Shown: positions 34,633 to 46,100, counted from the first letter of the stretch. The stretch: DNA of 64,000 nt from Punctularia strigosozonata HHB-11173 SS5 (GCF_000264995.1 NW_006767433.1:4136967-4200966); one strand, 5' to 3'. Notes: generated by a model not told the origin, from the sequence alone. A program made the numbers and translations.

Positions 34633-36060
34633 ATGGCTGAGTCCAACGCGAACCGTCCGATCACCTACTTCGACATCACCATCGGCGGGCGCCCGGCGGG
34701 GCGCATCGTGTTCTCCCTCTTCTCTGACCTCGTGCCGAAGACGGCGGAGAACTTCCGGGCATTATGCACGGGCGAGAAGGGCATCGGCAAGTCGGGCAAG
34801 AAGTTGACGTACGAGGGGAGCGGATTCCATCGGGTCATCCCCAAGTACGTTGGATGTGTTGAGCGCAATTGAGAGTCGTGTACTGACGATTCTACGCGCT
34901 TGTACAGATTTATGTGCCAGGGTGGTGACTTCACCGCCGGCAACGGCACTGGTGGCGAATCGATCTACGGCGAGAAGTTTGAAGACGAGGCCTTCCCGGT
35001 GAAACACTCGAAGCCCTTCCTACTCTCCATGGTAGGTACCACGCCTCACTAGAGAGAAGCTGCCTTGCTGATCATTACTACATCCAAAGGCCAATGCCGG
35101 ACCCAACACGAATGGGTCACAGTTCTTCATTACCACCGCGCCTACACCCCACCTGGACAACAAGCACGTTGTGTTTGGCGAGGTGATACGCGGGAAGAGC
35201 GTAGGTACGTACCGCTTCTTCACGTGCACGTACGTACCCGTTTCTGACGAGTACTCCAGTACGCGAGATAGAGAACCATCCTACCAGTAACGGAGATGTG
35301 CCCACCGAACCAATCGTCATCGCTTCCAGTGGACAACTGGATCCCTCAGACCCGTCGCTCCAGCCAGATGCTGTAGCGGCAGATGGGGATCCCTACGAAG
35401 ACTTCCCCGACGACGAGGAGCAGCACGACGTCCAAGGCAAACCGGAGGTCGCGCTCGAGGCCGCGACGAAAATCCGTGAAGTCGGGAACAAGCTGTTCAA
35501 GGAGGGCAAGGTAGAGGCTGCGCTGAACAAGTGGCAGAAGGCGACGCGCTACGTCGATTTGCACTTTACGTCGCTTGAGACGGACGGGCTGAAGCAATCA
35601 TACGCGGCACTTTTATCACCTCTCCTATTGAACACGGCGTTAGCCGCACTCAAGCTGTCGGCCCAATCGCCGGCTTACGCGCGCACTACGATCGCGACCG
35701 TGAACCGCTTGCTATCGTGCGTGTCCCTTTTCCGATATGTTTCTTTGAAACAGACCCTTATCGTCATTGCCAGGACGCCCACATTGAGTCTCACCCCTGC
35801 GGACCGCGCAAAGGCGTTGTATCGCCGAGGTTCCGCACAGGCCATCATGAAGCAGGAGGAGGAGGCCGAGAAGGACTTGGTAAGGCACCGGCGTTGCTCG
35901 TCCCTGGCCGTGTTTTTGATTCATGTTGCGTCCACAGGCGGAAGCTGCCACCCTCGTTCCCGACGACAAGGCGATCGGGTCAGAGCTCGCCAAGGTACGG
36001 GCGGCGCGAAAGGAGAAGAGGGACAAGGAGAAGAAGGCGTACAAGAAACTGTTCGCGTGA
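34633..36060 (+). CDS. CPR6: CYP40-type cyclophilin (peptidyl-prolyl isomerase with TPR)
   Basis: Join 34633..34844, 34908..35031, 35090..35204, 35260..35716, 35774..35879, 35938..36060, giving 378 residues. The cyclophilin domain (about 9-175) has [40 protein letters not shown] with the catalytic Arg, GSQFFITT and [14 protein letters not shown]. The His in PHLD replaces the Trp of cyclophilin A, as is usual in CYP40, so cyclosporin binding should be weaker. After an acidic linker ([14 protein letters not shown]) come TPR helices ([40 protein letters not shown]) and a basic end that should bind the Hsp90 C-terminus. It is a co-chaperone of Hsp90 in cytosol and nucleus. The start [13 protein letters not shown] is the usual one. 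Confidence 0.95.
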
Positions 36061-36545
36061 ACGAAGCCATGACTCACAAAAATAACAATGTATCTAATCC
36101 GATCATCGGAAAGAGTATGTTACCTGTGGCACGTTAGAGAATGACGCGTTCAGAATCCTCTTCGACTCTCAGGTTCAGAGCAGGTGCACAGCCACAGGTC
36201 CTGGCGCTGCCGGATCAGGACAGAGAACTGCCAAAAGCAGAAGGATATTAGCCTGTCTCAAAGGCATCTGCAGTGTCAACGGCTCGGCACGATCGAACAC
36301 GCAGCGCCTGAATTGCGTCTTCGATGTCACCGGAGGCCCTGGTCGCGATGACACGACGGCGACGGATCCGCCGTTTGGCACAATAAACTGGCACTTGGTC
36401 CGATGGTTTGCGGACTACAAAGCTCGCTACGTCTCCTCTCCTTCCATCCAACTCGTCTCCGTTTTCCCTCTAGACCCTCGAGATCCGACCCTGCGAACCC
36501 TCCCTCGACAGTCCACTCTTTTACCCTGCGAACCCCTCATTTACC

Positions 36546-37170
36546 ATGAAGCTTATCTTCATCGCGACTCTCTTCACGTTCATTCTATCCGCCTTCGCCG
36601 CCGGGCTTACTCCCAACGGCGCCCGTCTCGCGCGTGGCATGAGCCCACTGCGCCCCGCCAGGCTATATGCCGACGTTGCTTCGCGCACGGCAGGTACGCC
36701 TTACGCTATGTCATTCTCTGCCATGCCCACGATGTTTGACCACCGGAGCAGGCGCGAAGCGTGCCACGCCCTCGTCTACGAGTGGCCAGTGCAATACGGG
36801 CGAGCTCCAATGCTGCCAGCAGACCGGCACGGTCAGCGGCTCCAACGGCGGTCTCCTTGGCGGTCTCCTTAGCTTGCTAGGCATTGAGGGCATCGCCGAC
36901 GACCTCCTCCTCGGCGCGAACTGCTCTCCTCTTAGCATCATTGGCCTCGGCGGAAACTCCTGGTTCGTTCTATTAAACCTACTCTTGCACGAGCTGTTGT
37001 GCCCTGACCCTCGGTCTCATAGTTCGGCGAGTCCGGTGTGCTGCGAGAACAACAGCTACGACGGCCTCATCTCCATTGGTTGCGTCCCCAGTGAGGCTAC
37101 CTCTTGTCTCCAGTGCTTACGTCAACATTGCATCTGACATGTCTCTCGATGTAGTCACCATCAACTTATA
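36546..37170 (+). CDS. Class I hydrophobin 1
   Basis: Join 36546..36693, 36752..36962, 37023..37090, 37154..37170, giving 147 residues. The signal peptide is MKLIFIATLFTFILSAFAAG. All eight hydrophobin cysteines are present in the order C, CC, C, C, CC, C, seen in SGQCNTGELQCCQQ, GANCSPLSI, GNSCSASPVCCENNSY and ISIGCVP. The spacing fits class I. The long Gly/Leu loop (GGLLGGLLSLLGIEG) lies between the third and fourth cysteines. The protein is secreted and self-assembles at air-water interfaces to coat hyphae or fruit bodies. It is related to hydrophobin 2 at 49479, but the intron positions differ after the first intron. Confidence 0.96.
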
Positions 37171-38249
37171 AAGCGTAAAGAAAACCTTTCCAGCACCGCG
37201 TTCTCTCGCTTTCGCCGCTTGCCCTGGGGGTTTGTGGGTCCACTTCCTGTCTTATCGTTCGTTCGCGCTATGGTTTGGCGTCACCATTTCAGTATATCGT
37301 AGATTGTGGATTTCCTTCATTTGGGATGGAACGTCTGATCTTTCTCGATGAGGCGGCATGCAGTATTTATGCCTGACACTGCAGGAAACAGGCTGAATCT
37401 GGGCAAAATATATCAGAAATAATTGGCAATATAATTCAGAAAAGCCATGAGCTAAGTTGACCCAAAATGTCAAACTTTACCTGAGCTTGCTCAGGTATCT
37501 CGGATGCCGGTAATTAGTAAGCATCAGCAACCGTGGCGGTGCTAAGTTCGTGGCGATGCGTGTCAAACTCTTTTTTTAAGAATGCGATCTACTCGTGCAA
37601 TGGCAATGCAAGCGAAGGTGAAGGCGCGGGGCACCCGCCTTTTTTCCAGTACTGCAAAGAGACCGGGAAAGTAGTCATATTTTTGACATATATCTGCATC
37701 CTTGAGATAAATCTGTCATAACTTCAAACTAGCTTAGCTGCAAATATGTCATTAACGACCATAGTTATTATACAATAGTTTTGTTATATGTTTTCCCCAG
37801 ATTCCAGGGATTTCCCGCTGTGTGAGTGAACACCTGACTCCGCCTACCTGTGCCATTTAGTGCCACTCAACACGCGTTGCGACAGGTGAGACATTCACCA
37901 TCTTCTCGATGGCTTGAATGGCAAAAGGCACCAGGAAGCTTGAAGGTCGCTGAGCCGCCGGGAATCGCTTGCGTTACGAGACAACCGTGTGGTATATATC
38001 ACATTACATCTGCGGAGTGTTCCGCGTTGCCATTCCATTCCCCACAAAGGGGAGACCGGAGACGAAGCACATACTCCATGTGACGAGCGATTTACCAATG
38101 CAGCTGCGGTCCCGACCAGATTCAGGTACCCCTTCAGAACTACAGTACAAAGCACACTCGCGCTGTACGGCGTGCGATAAGCTTCAAACTTCAGGGTCGA
38201 TCCGAAGCTGCGTGACTTTATCGATGGCCAAACGCTGCAGAATGGCGAA
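37171..38249. other. Intergenic, partly AT-rich, nothing recognised
   Basis: The first 650 bp downstream of hydrophobin 1 are AT-rich with many stops. The rest has overlapping frames on both strands with no known motif. Confidence 0.45.
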
Positions 38250-38531
38250 TCAAGGTGGACGCATTGAACAATGGCCTGCGCGCCAGCAACATCCGTCCGA
38301 GATCCGAGCAAAAGCCAAAGAAGCGGCCCACGAGGAAGCCGAAGGACTCGTAAGACGACGCATGTGCACTCCTTGATACGACCGAATATCTCTGTGATCG
38401 ATGTGCGCAAACAGGCGATATTCGGTGATGTTGGAGAGGCGGGGAGAGATTGGCCGGTCCAACCTCCTCGGACACGGGGTGGTGACGGCAAGCAACAGCA
38501 GGCAGACGCGTAGTAGGCCGGATGCCGTCAT
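38250..38531 (-). CDS. Possible small secreted protein
   Basis: The ATG at 38531 begins MTASGLLRVCLLLLAVTTPC, a good signal peptide, and the frame stays open for 93 codons to 38250. A CATAAAATAT motif lies about 155 bp upstream. The mature part is Arg-, Ser- and Cys-containing without a known pattern. Other frames are open across the same bases, so this is a candidate only. Confidence 0.3.
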   Translation of the reverse strand: MTASGLLRVCLLLLAVTTPCPRRLDRPISPRLSNITEYRLFAHIDHRDIRSYQGVHMRRLTSPSASSWAASLAFARISDGCCWRAGHCSMRPP

Positions 38532-38814
38532 GGGCGGTGAAGCGGAACTTCTGAACGTCGGCGGAGGCGATGGAACGTGGGGCACGATGCAAAACGGCGA
38601 GCAGAAGAGGGGGCGAGAGGCGCGAGGACGGAAGCAGAATACACGGATCGACAAAATTATGTAGGCGTGCCGGCGGACCCCGGATATTTTATGCGGCCAT
38701 GGGCCGTCGCGACATATCAACAAAGGCATCCGTCCGGTTGGCCGACAACGGTTATTTTTCTTTCAAGGCTCCTCCGCTAGCCCTACCGTAGCCAGCCAGC
38801 CAGGACGCGCCAAG

Positions 38815-39366
38815 ATGCACCCGCCAGCCGCGATGGACTTCGAGCTCGCCATGGGCCGCGACAGCAGCGTGCATAACCCGCCGGGGATCGACCATCTCAC
38901 CGTCGATCCCGACGAAGTCCGGCCCATCTTCCTGCGCGTGCACAACGTCATGCGTATGCGGGACGCCTCGCGACGCCATTGGGACATCGTATTCTACGTC
39001 GAGGCCAAGGACTGGTTCCAGCCCTCGTTCGTCGGCCAGCGCGCGATACGGCAGATGCACTGCGTGAAGGAGATCGGGATGGACCACTACACCAACTGGG
39101 GCCCGAAGACGCATTCGATGCTCGCAACGCCGGTGCACCGGCAGGCGTACGAGGACGACGTGCGGGAGATTCAGGTCGGAGTGTTGAGCTTCGATGAAAG
39201 GAGGATGCTCGAAGAGATATCTACGAAGACCGCGGTTCGTCATCCGGGCGGGATCTCGCTCAACGACCAGGCATGGGCAGAGGCGGTCTTGAAGACTGGG
39301 GTGGCGCAGGGGATTTTTGAGGAAGAGGACGTCGAGCGGGCGTTAGCGAACGCACGCAGCCTGTGA
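38815..39366 (+). CDS. Small intronless conserved-looking protein
   Basis: An uninterrupted 183-codon frame with strong coding composition. Motifs include VRPIFLRVHNVMRMRDASRR, WDIVFYVEAKDWFQPSFVG and MHCVKEIGMDHYTNWGPKTH. There is no signal peptide and no membrane segment. The middle is rich in Trp, His and Tyr, and the C-terminus is acidic (FEEEDVERALANARSL). I do not recognise a family. A transcription start would fit the GC-rich stretch just upstream. The lack of introns is unusual among its neighbours. Confidence 0.7.
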   Translation: MHPPAAMDFELAMGRDSSVHNPPGIDHLTVDPDEVRPIFLRVHNVMRMRDASRRHWDIVFYVEAKDWFQPSFVGQRAIRQMHCVKEIGMDHYTNWGPKTHSMLATPVHRQAYEDDVREIQVGVLSFDERRMLEEISTKTAVRHPGGISLNDQAWAEAVLKTGVAQGIFEEEDVERALANARSL

Positions 39367-40021
39367 CGGGCTTTATATGGCGGACTTATACGAGATGGTG
39401 AGTCGAGCCTGGCCCTTGTGCGCTCATAATTGACATTTGCTGGATGCAGCCAATGATGTTGCTAAGAGAACGAAGTGTCTGGGTGGCCAAGCTTCACGGG
39501 GCGGATGCCGGTCTAGACCCACCGACCTTCGTTCTCCACAAAGATCGTACTCCGACTCGTCTATGCCCGCTTCTCTCGGTTCTGGGTCTTCGCTATCTGA
39601 TCATCCCTGCTATCCTCACGCTTTCATCGCAGCAATTGCCTATGCTTATATCCTCACCCACGTTCACATTTACATTCAACTCACCCTTACTATGCCACTT
39701 CACCCTTGACCATCGTATTGTATGCCTGTAGTATATATACTCATCTGCATGAGCTTCGTATATAATATCCTGTTCTCGTCCGGTTCGCGTCGTGCTCGCA
39801 AACCATCATTGCGGCGGGGTGACGCGTCGCAAGTATTCCATGTTCGCGTCCAGGCCGCGTGTCCCATGAGAATGATGCGAAACGAGGAGCTCGATAGAGG
39901 TCGTCGCATTCGGCAACATCGTCACTGTTGTAGTCTAGCCCAAACGTTGAACATCAATTTGTGGAGAAAGGATACGAGGAACGCTTACGTAGGGAAGCCT
40001 CGTCGAACGAATGCCACCGCT
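39367..40021. other. Intergenic space between convergent genes, nothing recognised
   Basis: Plus-strand frames at 39437-40408 run antisense to the RPB9 gene or across pyrimidine-rich sequence and have no known motif. Confidence 0.45.
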
Positions 40022-40707
40022 TTATTCGTTCAATGTCAGGTCTTCCGCTCTGCTACCGACGGGTACCGAAGGGTCCATAAAGTTCTTTCCGCAATTTGTA
40101 CAGACATAGAAGAGAATCATGCGAGTCTCCTTGCGCTTCGACTGGTCCTGGAAGTACACCGCGCTACAAGGACAACGACCACCGTCAGTTTCGACTCGCT
40201 GTCTAGTGTTCGAGACAACAGTGACGCACTCCTCGTGGTGGCAATCCGGGCATTCAATCTGAGCGTGAGCCTATGTACGATTTCTCAGTTTCTTTCCTCA
40301 GCACGTACATGCGTGGAGCTGACCAAGGTCGGGTCCGTGCCTAAATCAGTCGTGACACCAATCTTTTCTCTGTTGTCCACTCGTCAAACTATGCAAGCGT
40401 GTCATTGAAAGCGGCCACTCACTTGGTGACGGTAAGCAAGTCGTTCCTATATACACACTGATTATCTCCAATCTCCTCATATGCGCAAACGCGGCACGCC
40501 GAGACCATCACGCGCCGTTGCGGGTCCGCCTTCGGGTACAGCAAGTTGTTGCATTCCGAACAGAAATGCAGAGACGCCTATGATCATGACGTTGCCATAG
40601 GCGTGAAGTAAGATATCGGAGGTATTCGTATATTCATAGTCACGATAGAACGAGAGCCGTCAGAATACGACGAATTTATATTCAGGGGTAGGTAGGGTAC
40701 CGACCAT
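40022..40707 (-). CDS. RPB9: RNA polymerase II subunit RPB9
   Basis: Join (minus) 40707..40705, 40577..40423, 40369..40309, 40258..40230, 40163..40022. This gives 129 residues with closed phases. The N-terminal zinc ribbon reads LHFCSECNNLLYPKADPQRR, then ACRVCAYEEIGDNQCVYRND (C-x2-C, C-x2-C). The linker is GVTTDLGTDPTL. The C-terminal TFIIS-like ribbon reads IECPDCHHEDAVYFQDQSKR, followed by MILFYVCTNCGKNF. RPB9 affects start-site choice, elongation and proofreading of Pol II. The first exon in this model is the ATG alone, followed by a GTCGGT donor. It gives the expected start MASLHF but is the least certain part. The LINE begins about 88 bp upstream of this start codon. Confidence 0.92.
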
Positions 40708-40916
40708 GCAAGATAGTCGCCGGAGGGAAGTGACTGGTGCTGACTAATCACTCAGCGCTCTCTGTTCAGCTTCTTCAGTACTGGTTCTTACTTCATCAGG
40801 GCCTCCTGTTTGCTTCCACTCCGTTTGACATGACGACGCATCAACCTCTCCTCTCCAAGCGAGCCTGCATAGACCCGGTGCATCACGCTTCCCAACCATC
40901 CCATGTCCCATCCCCT

Positions 40917-41168
40917 CCCAACGAGACCGTTGGGCGACTCCGCATTTCCCGCCTGACGAGAGCGTCATGGCAGATCACTCGGACTACCTTTCCCGCCTGA
41001 CGAGAGCGTCACTCGTCAGGATGCCCTACCCCAACGAGACCGTTGGGCGACTCCACCTTTCCCGCCTGACGAGAGCGTCATGGCAGATCACTCGGACCAC
41101 CTTTCCCGCCTGACGAGAGCGTCATGGCATATCTCACCGACAACACTGTTCCCAACGAGACCGTTGGG
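40917..41168 (+). repeat. 5' UTR monomers of alternating hairpins in the LINE
   Basis: Hairpin A is CCCAACGAGACCGTTGGG (7-bp stem) and occurs at 40917, 41030 and 41151. Hairpin B is TGACGAGAGCGTCA (5-bp stem) and occurs at 40954, 40998, 41067 and 41111. The order is A-B-B-A-B-B-A. Distances repeat: A to first B is 37 bases in both units, and B to B is 44 in one and 44 in the other. So there are two full monomers of 113 and 121 bp plus a third A. All hairpins have AGAC or AGAG loops. CCTGACGAG at 40996 can also pair with CTCGTCAGG at 41012. Confidence 0.85.
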
Positions 41169-41537
41169 CGACGTCATGATACGTTTGTGATGTTCTGACA
41201 CCTGTTCTGCGGATGGATGCCTCGGACCTGGTCCGCATGACGCCCCTTCGATGTTGCTATCGCGAGTTTCTTGCGAGGTTTGCTCCCCCTTGCTCTTGCT
41301 TGCGTTGCTCGTCCTACATCATGCCTATTGTAGCGTGTCGACGCACGCTGGTTTATGTACTCCACTTCCGATATGTGATGCGAATTGCCCCACCGACGTG
41401 GGCTCCTTGAGTGCCCCTATCCGTTACGCCTGCCATGTTCGACATTCGACGGCGACGCCTGTCCATGTTCGCGTTCCCAAAGATAGCATCGTTTGGCTTA
41501 AGAGGTCGCCCGAAGGCTCTCTCACCGCGCACCCGTA

Positions 41538-43148
41538 ATGTCCGCTCCTACTCCCGAACTGCCTGAAGTACTACCCCCCTCCTCGTCCCCTCCACAATCC
41601 GCTAGTCGCAAGCAATTATTTAGCTCTCTTTCCTCCCCCAATCTACGTGTCACTCGGGCAGCCTCCGCGAAGACTACTAGCATGCCGGGTGTTAGGGAGG
41701 ATCTGGCTGTCCACGCATCAGCTCACACCTTTGCGCTCCCGGTGCCTTCTACCTCTGCCTCTGTCCTCCCCGCGGCCTCCGTCCATACTGCTCCCGAGCC
41801 AAGCATTGATGCTGCACTGGAAGATACACCCTCCGCGTCCCAGGACGACACGCTGCCTTCCCCCTCGACTCTTCATGGCGGTGCATCCTCGTCTGTCGTT
41901 TCGGAGTCGACAAGTGCTACGAAACGTAAAGGGAAGGCGAAGGCTACAGAGCCCAAGTCCTCGATCGCCGAAGCTGCACCTTCTCAGAGTGCTATGAATG
42001 AGGCAGGGCTCCTACATCCAGGCGATGTGTCAGCTAAAGCATCTGTTTCCATACTCCTGCACAACGACCTCTCGATCGCGACTCGGCTATCTGATGCTCA
42101 GGGGGAGGTCGCCGCGCTGCGCGGTGAGATCGTGAACTACGCAAAGATTCTCGACGACGTCAAGACTACGATACCTTCCTCCTCCCGCTCCTTGCCAACC
42201 GATTCTTCCCCGGACCTTGCTAGCTTCTCCGAACAGGTTCGCGACGCATTCCAGGAACATCGCGATTACGTTGAGCGTTTATCTTCGACACTGGCTACGA
42301 GTGGCTCTCAAACTCTGCTTGCTGTCCAGCGCGTCGAAGAAGTGGCAGATCTGCTTTCATCACTGGACGCCCGCATAGCTACAGTTGAAAAGAGCCTCGA
42401 GGTGATTCCAGCGCTGCAACGTTCCATCGACCAATCCGTGCCTGCCCTTGACGTCACCCGGCAGCTCCGGGATCTCGAAAAGGGACTCCGTGAGTTCGTG
42501 CAGATCGAGTGCGCATCTGTGAAAGCCTCTGCTGCCGTAGCTTCTGTCCGCGCCCGCGCGTCAAGCGAACAACCCGTTCACCATCTACCCGCTCAACACC
42601 TTGCGTCTTCACATCCCCAAGCCCCTCCGCTGGCCCTCGATAGTGACCGCCAGAAACGCCGGCGAGAGCTCTCTCCTGCCCGTCCTCTGAATGTTCATGG
42701 GTCAACAGCCTATGCGCCTCACATCCCCTTGCCCATGCCCCGCGAACGAGGCCCACTGCCGTTATCCTTACTGAATCCTGGTCGCGGGTCTGAAATGTCT
42801 CCCCCGCGCGTCGCCCCACCCCCGAGTAGTGTTCCTTCTATATCCAGCCCCTCGGCCACTCTTGTCTTCAACCTTCCCCCTGAGGTCGAAGGCGGCGCAC
42901 ACTGGCTGTTTGACCTCATCTTCTCCAGCGTACGCGACGGAAGAGGAACGTTCGAGAAGGCGGCTAGTAATCCTACTCGGCGTAACAATAAACTCTTGGT
43001 CCAGATGAAGACCCTCGCCGCTGCCCGTGCTTTCAAGGGATCTTTCGAACGTGCTCCTCCGGAAGGCTTCCGTCGTGCCACGGTAGACGTTCTTGACGAC
43101 GAGCCATTACGTTCGCGTAACCATGTGATCCCTGCACCTGTACCGTGA
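41538..43148 (+). CDS. LINE ORF1 protein
   Basis: A 536-residue product. The N-terminal third is Ser/Thr/Pro-rich and disordered with a short basic cluster (TKRKGKAKATEPKS). The middle (about 170-340) is heptad-like and likely a coiled coil (AALRGEIVNYAKILDDVKT, QRVEEVADLLSSLDARIATV). The C-terminal part has an RRM-like start, SATLVFNLPPEVEGGAHWLF, with KLLVQMKTLAAARAFKGSF matching the second RNP position. No CCHC knuckle is present. ORF1 proteins of LINEs bind the element's RNA and form multimers. The stop TGA overlaps the start of the ORF2 frame. Confidence 0.85.
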   Translation: MSAPTPELPEVLPPSSSPPQSASRKQLFSSLSSPNLRVTRAASAKTTSMPGVREDLAVHASAHTFALPVPSTSASVLPAASVHTAPEPSIDAALEDTPSASQDDTLPSPSTLHGGASSSVVSESTSATKRKGKAKATEPKSSIAEAAPSQSAMNEAGLLHPGDVSAKASVSILLHNDLSIATRLSDAQGEVAALRGEIVNYAKILDDVKTTIPSSSRSLPTDSSPDLASFSEQVRDAFQEHRDYVERLSSTLATSGSQTLLAVQRVEEVADLLSSLDARIATVEKSLEVIPALQRSIDQSVPALDVTRQLRDLEKGLREFVQIECASVKASAAVASVRARASSEQPVHHLPAQHLASSHPQAPPLALDSDRQKRRRELSPARPLNVHGSTAYAPHIPLPMPRERGPLPLSLLNPGRGSEMSPPRVAPPPSSVPSISSPSATLVFNLPPEVEGGAHWLFDLIFSSVRDGRGTFEKAASNPTRRNNKLLVQMKTLAAARAFKGSFERAPPEGFRRATVDVLDDEPLRSRNHVIPAPVP

Positions 43149-46100
43149 GCGCCCTGTGCCACGTCCACTGCTACCTTTCTCATTGTGTGCATGTAGTGGA
43201 GCCATCGCCCCGTCGTTGCCTATGTCACCCGCACACCTATCCCCGTTACAACGACGTACTGACGGATCGGCGTGAGTACACCGTTCCCGGTCGTCTGTGT
43301 CTGTTCCCAAACTGTACCTGTATAATTAGATCACCATACAATCTACGCATCGTGGCTTGGAATGTCAACGGCTGGCTTCCTATAAAATGGTCATGGCCCG
43401 AGTTTCTACCCCTCACGTCCGGCGACATAATCATACTCCAAGAAACGTGGCTTCGCCCCCGGCAAGAGCAAGCGCTCCGTGTCCCGTCCAACTTTCACGC
43501 CCATGCTTTCTCCCGGCCTGCCCGTGATTCCTTCGAAAACCCCAGGGGAGGCGTTCTTGTGCTCATTCGAGATGGTGTCGCCTGCAAGATCCGTTCTGAC
43601 TTCTCGGTACCAGATATTGCTGTTCTCGAGCTCGAGCATGTCATTGTCATTGGAGCGTATCTGGCACCTGACGGGTCCCCCTCTATTGCCCGCGCATCAC
43701 TACCCCCTGAACAGCATGTGTGGGAGACAGTGTCCTATTTCGCTCTTACGGGCGATAAGCCTGTCCTTCTGATGGGTGACCTCAATGCGAGAGTCGCGGC
43801 GCGACAGACCTCCATACTCCATGACCTACCGCACCCCGGGCTACCGCGCACGTCCAGGGACGAAAAGGTGAACTCGCGAGGGATTCGCCTCCTCCAGCAG
43901 GCGTCCGAAGCCGACATGGCGATACTGAATGGATCCAGTATTGACATCCATGACGAAGCGCAGTTCACTTGCTTCCAGGGACGCGGGGACTCGACTGTCG
44001 ACCTTGCTCTCATGTCCCGATCTGGCACGCGTCTGATCCATAGCCTCGCAGTGCAGCACGCTGGGGAGTATTCTGACCATTCTCGTCTCGTTGTTACCAT
44101 CGCGAATGCAACATCAATCCCAACACTATACCCCACGCCGTCCCGCGGCACTGGCGTCTCGCTCACACTTCCACCTCAAGTCGATGCGCGTCCTTCCCCT
44201 CTCGATCAGGTGCTCGAAGAGACTAAGTCCTCGGTCCCTTCTCCTGAGGCGGCTGTACACGCTCTGTATGGCCCTCTGCACTTCAACACCATGCCGATTA
44301 CGGTACACATCGATGGATCCTGCGTCAAAACACCGTACGCGAGTGCTGGCGCAGGGGTGTTCTGGGCGAGGGGAGCTGCCAAGAATGTGTCTGCACGCGT
44401 GCCCGGTAAACAGACGAACAACAGAGCCGAACTCTACGCCGTCCTACTGTGCTTACTCGATTCCGATCCCCTACGCAACCTCCGGATTGTGACCGACTCT
44501 GAATACGCTATTCGACTCTGCTGCTACGGCGCGCCCAAGGCTGCTGAGCGGGGATGGGACAATGACCTTATGCTCCAAGATGTTGTGGCACTTCTCCGAG
44601 CACGTCTTGCGCGTACCCATTTTGTCTGGGTTAAAGGTCACAGCCGTCATGATGCTAACGATGCCGCGGATGCCTTGGCAAAAGCAGGTACATCGCTGCC
44701 GCCTGTTGGGGATTATCAGCGCATTGCGATGCCCAATTGGCCCACGCCGGCTCTACTCGGTCTTGATGACTCCAGGACCATCGACCTGCCGAAGGTCTAT
44801 ACCGAGCTCCTTCCGGTGCCCAAGCCGAAGCCTGGCATACCGTCGCAAGTCCCTCTCCACGATGCCAGTATCGATGAGTCTGCCCTGCGTCCCCCCGTTC
44901 GACCTGCACACCGCGGCCGTCTGAAAGCGCGGCGCGAGAAGGCTGACAACCTCAGGCGTCTCATCCAAGCCGCCAAAGAGTCCTCCGGCCGCTACTGGAA
45001 GGTCATGTTTGAACTTGTTGCTGATCCCGTACATGTCCCTCCACCGGTGCACATTTCTCAGCTGCGCGACGTCTTTGAAGCCCGCATGAACCCTGACCCC
45101 ATCCCCGACCCATCCTTTGACCATCTCCATCACGAGCTCAACCGTCTCCTTGTGGCGTGCATGCCCGAGCGCACGCAGGACCGCACGCTGGGTCAACACT
45201 TCTCAAGACTGTTTGAGACAGGAGATGTCGAATGGTTGAAAAAGCGTCTACACGACAAGGGTGCACGCGGAGCTGCTGGGGTTGACGACGCTTCGTATGG
45301 AGATCTCATGGCTATCCCAAATGCTCAGCTCCTCTACCTGTACAACGAGTGCATTTCCCACAACAACGCCCCCAAGCAGTGGATGGTGACGCTCCTAGTG
45401 GGAGTACTTAAACGAGGAAAACCGCGGGCCGATGCGGACAGCTATCGTATCATTGGCCTTGAATGCTGCCTACTCAAGGGACTAACGCTCCTCATAGAAC
45501 GTAGAATCCGTACCTGGGCGGCAGAGTTAAACATCATCCCGCGGTCGCAGAATGGTTTCCGGCCCGGCTACCGTACTAACAACAACGCCTTCATCTTCCG
45601 TAGCATGGTGGAAGCATGCCGAGCCAAGGGCCAAACGTTGTACGTTGCCGTGATGGACCTCACGAATGCGTTCCCCCGTACAGATCATGACACCCTATGG
45701 TCCAAGCTGTATCGCATGGGCGCCTCAGGTCCTCTCATTGACTGGCTACGGATGCTTTACAGCAGCATGCGTTACTCCGTACGGCTGGGAAAGCAGTATT
45801 CGGAACTCTTTCGCTCTCATGTCGGTATTCTCGCGGGTGACTCTGCCTCTCCAATGTTATGGATACTCTACATGGCTGATCTCGCAATCCCTGAGCACAA
45901 TGACGACGTGGTCCTCGCAGGGGAGCGTGTATCTCACTTCGAACAGGCCGACGACCTTAAGGTCACCTCCACTTCTCTCAGTGGTGTTCAAGCGAAGATC
46001 AACACTGTTGTCGCCTGGTGTGCACGTAACCTCATGATTGTCAACCATATCAAGTCGCATATGATGGCGTTTGGCCCGCTGCCGCTGCATATTCCCCGAA

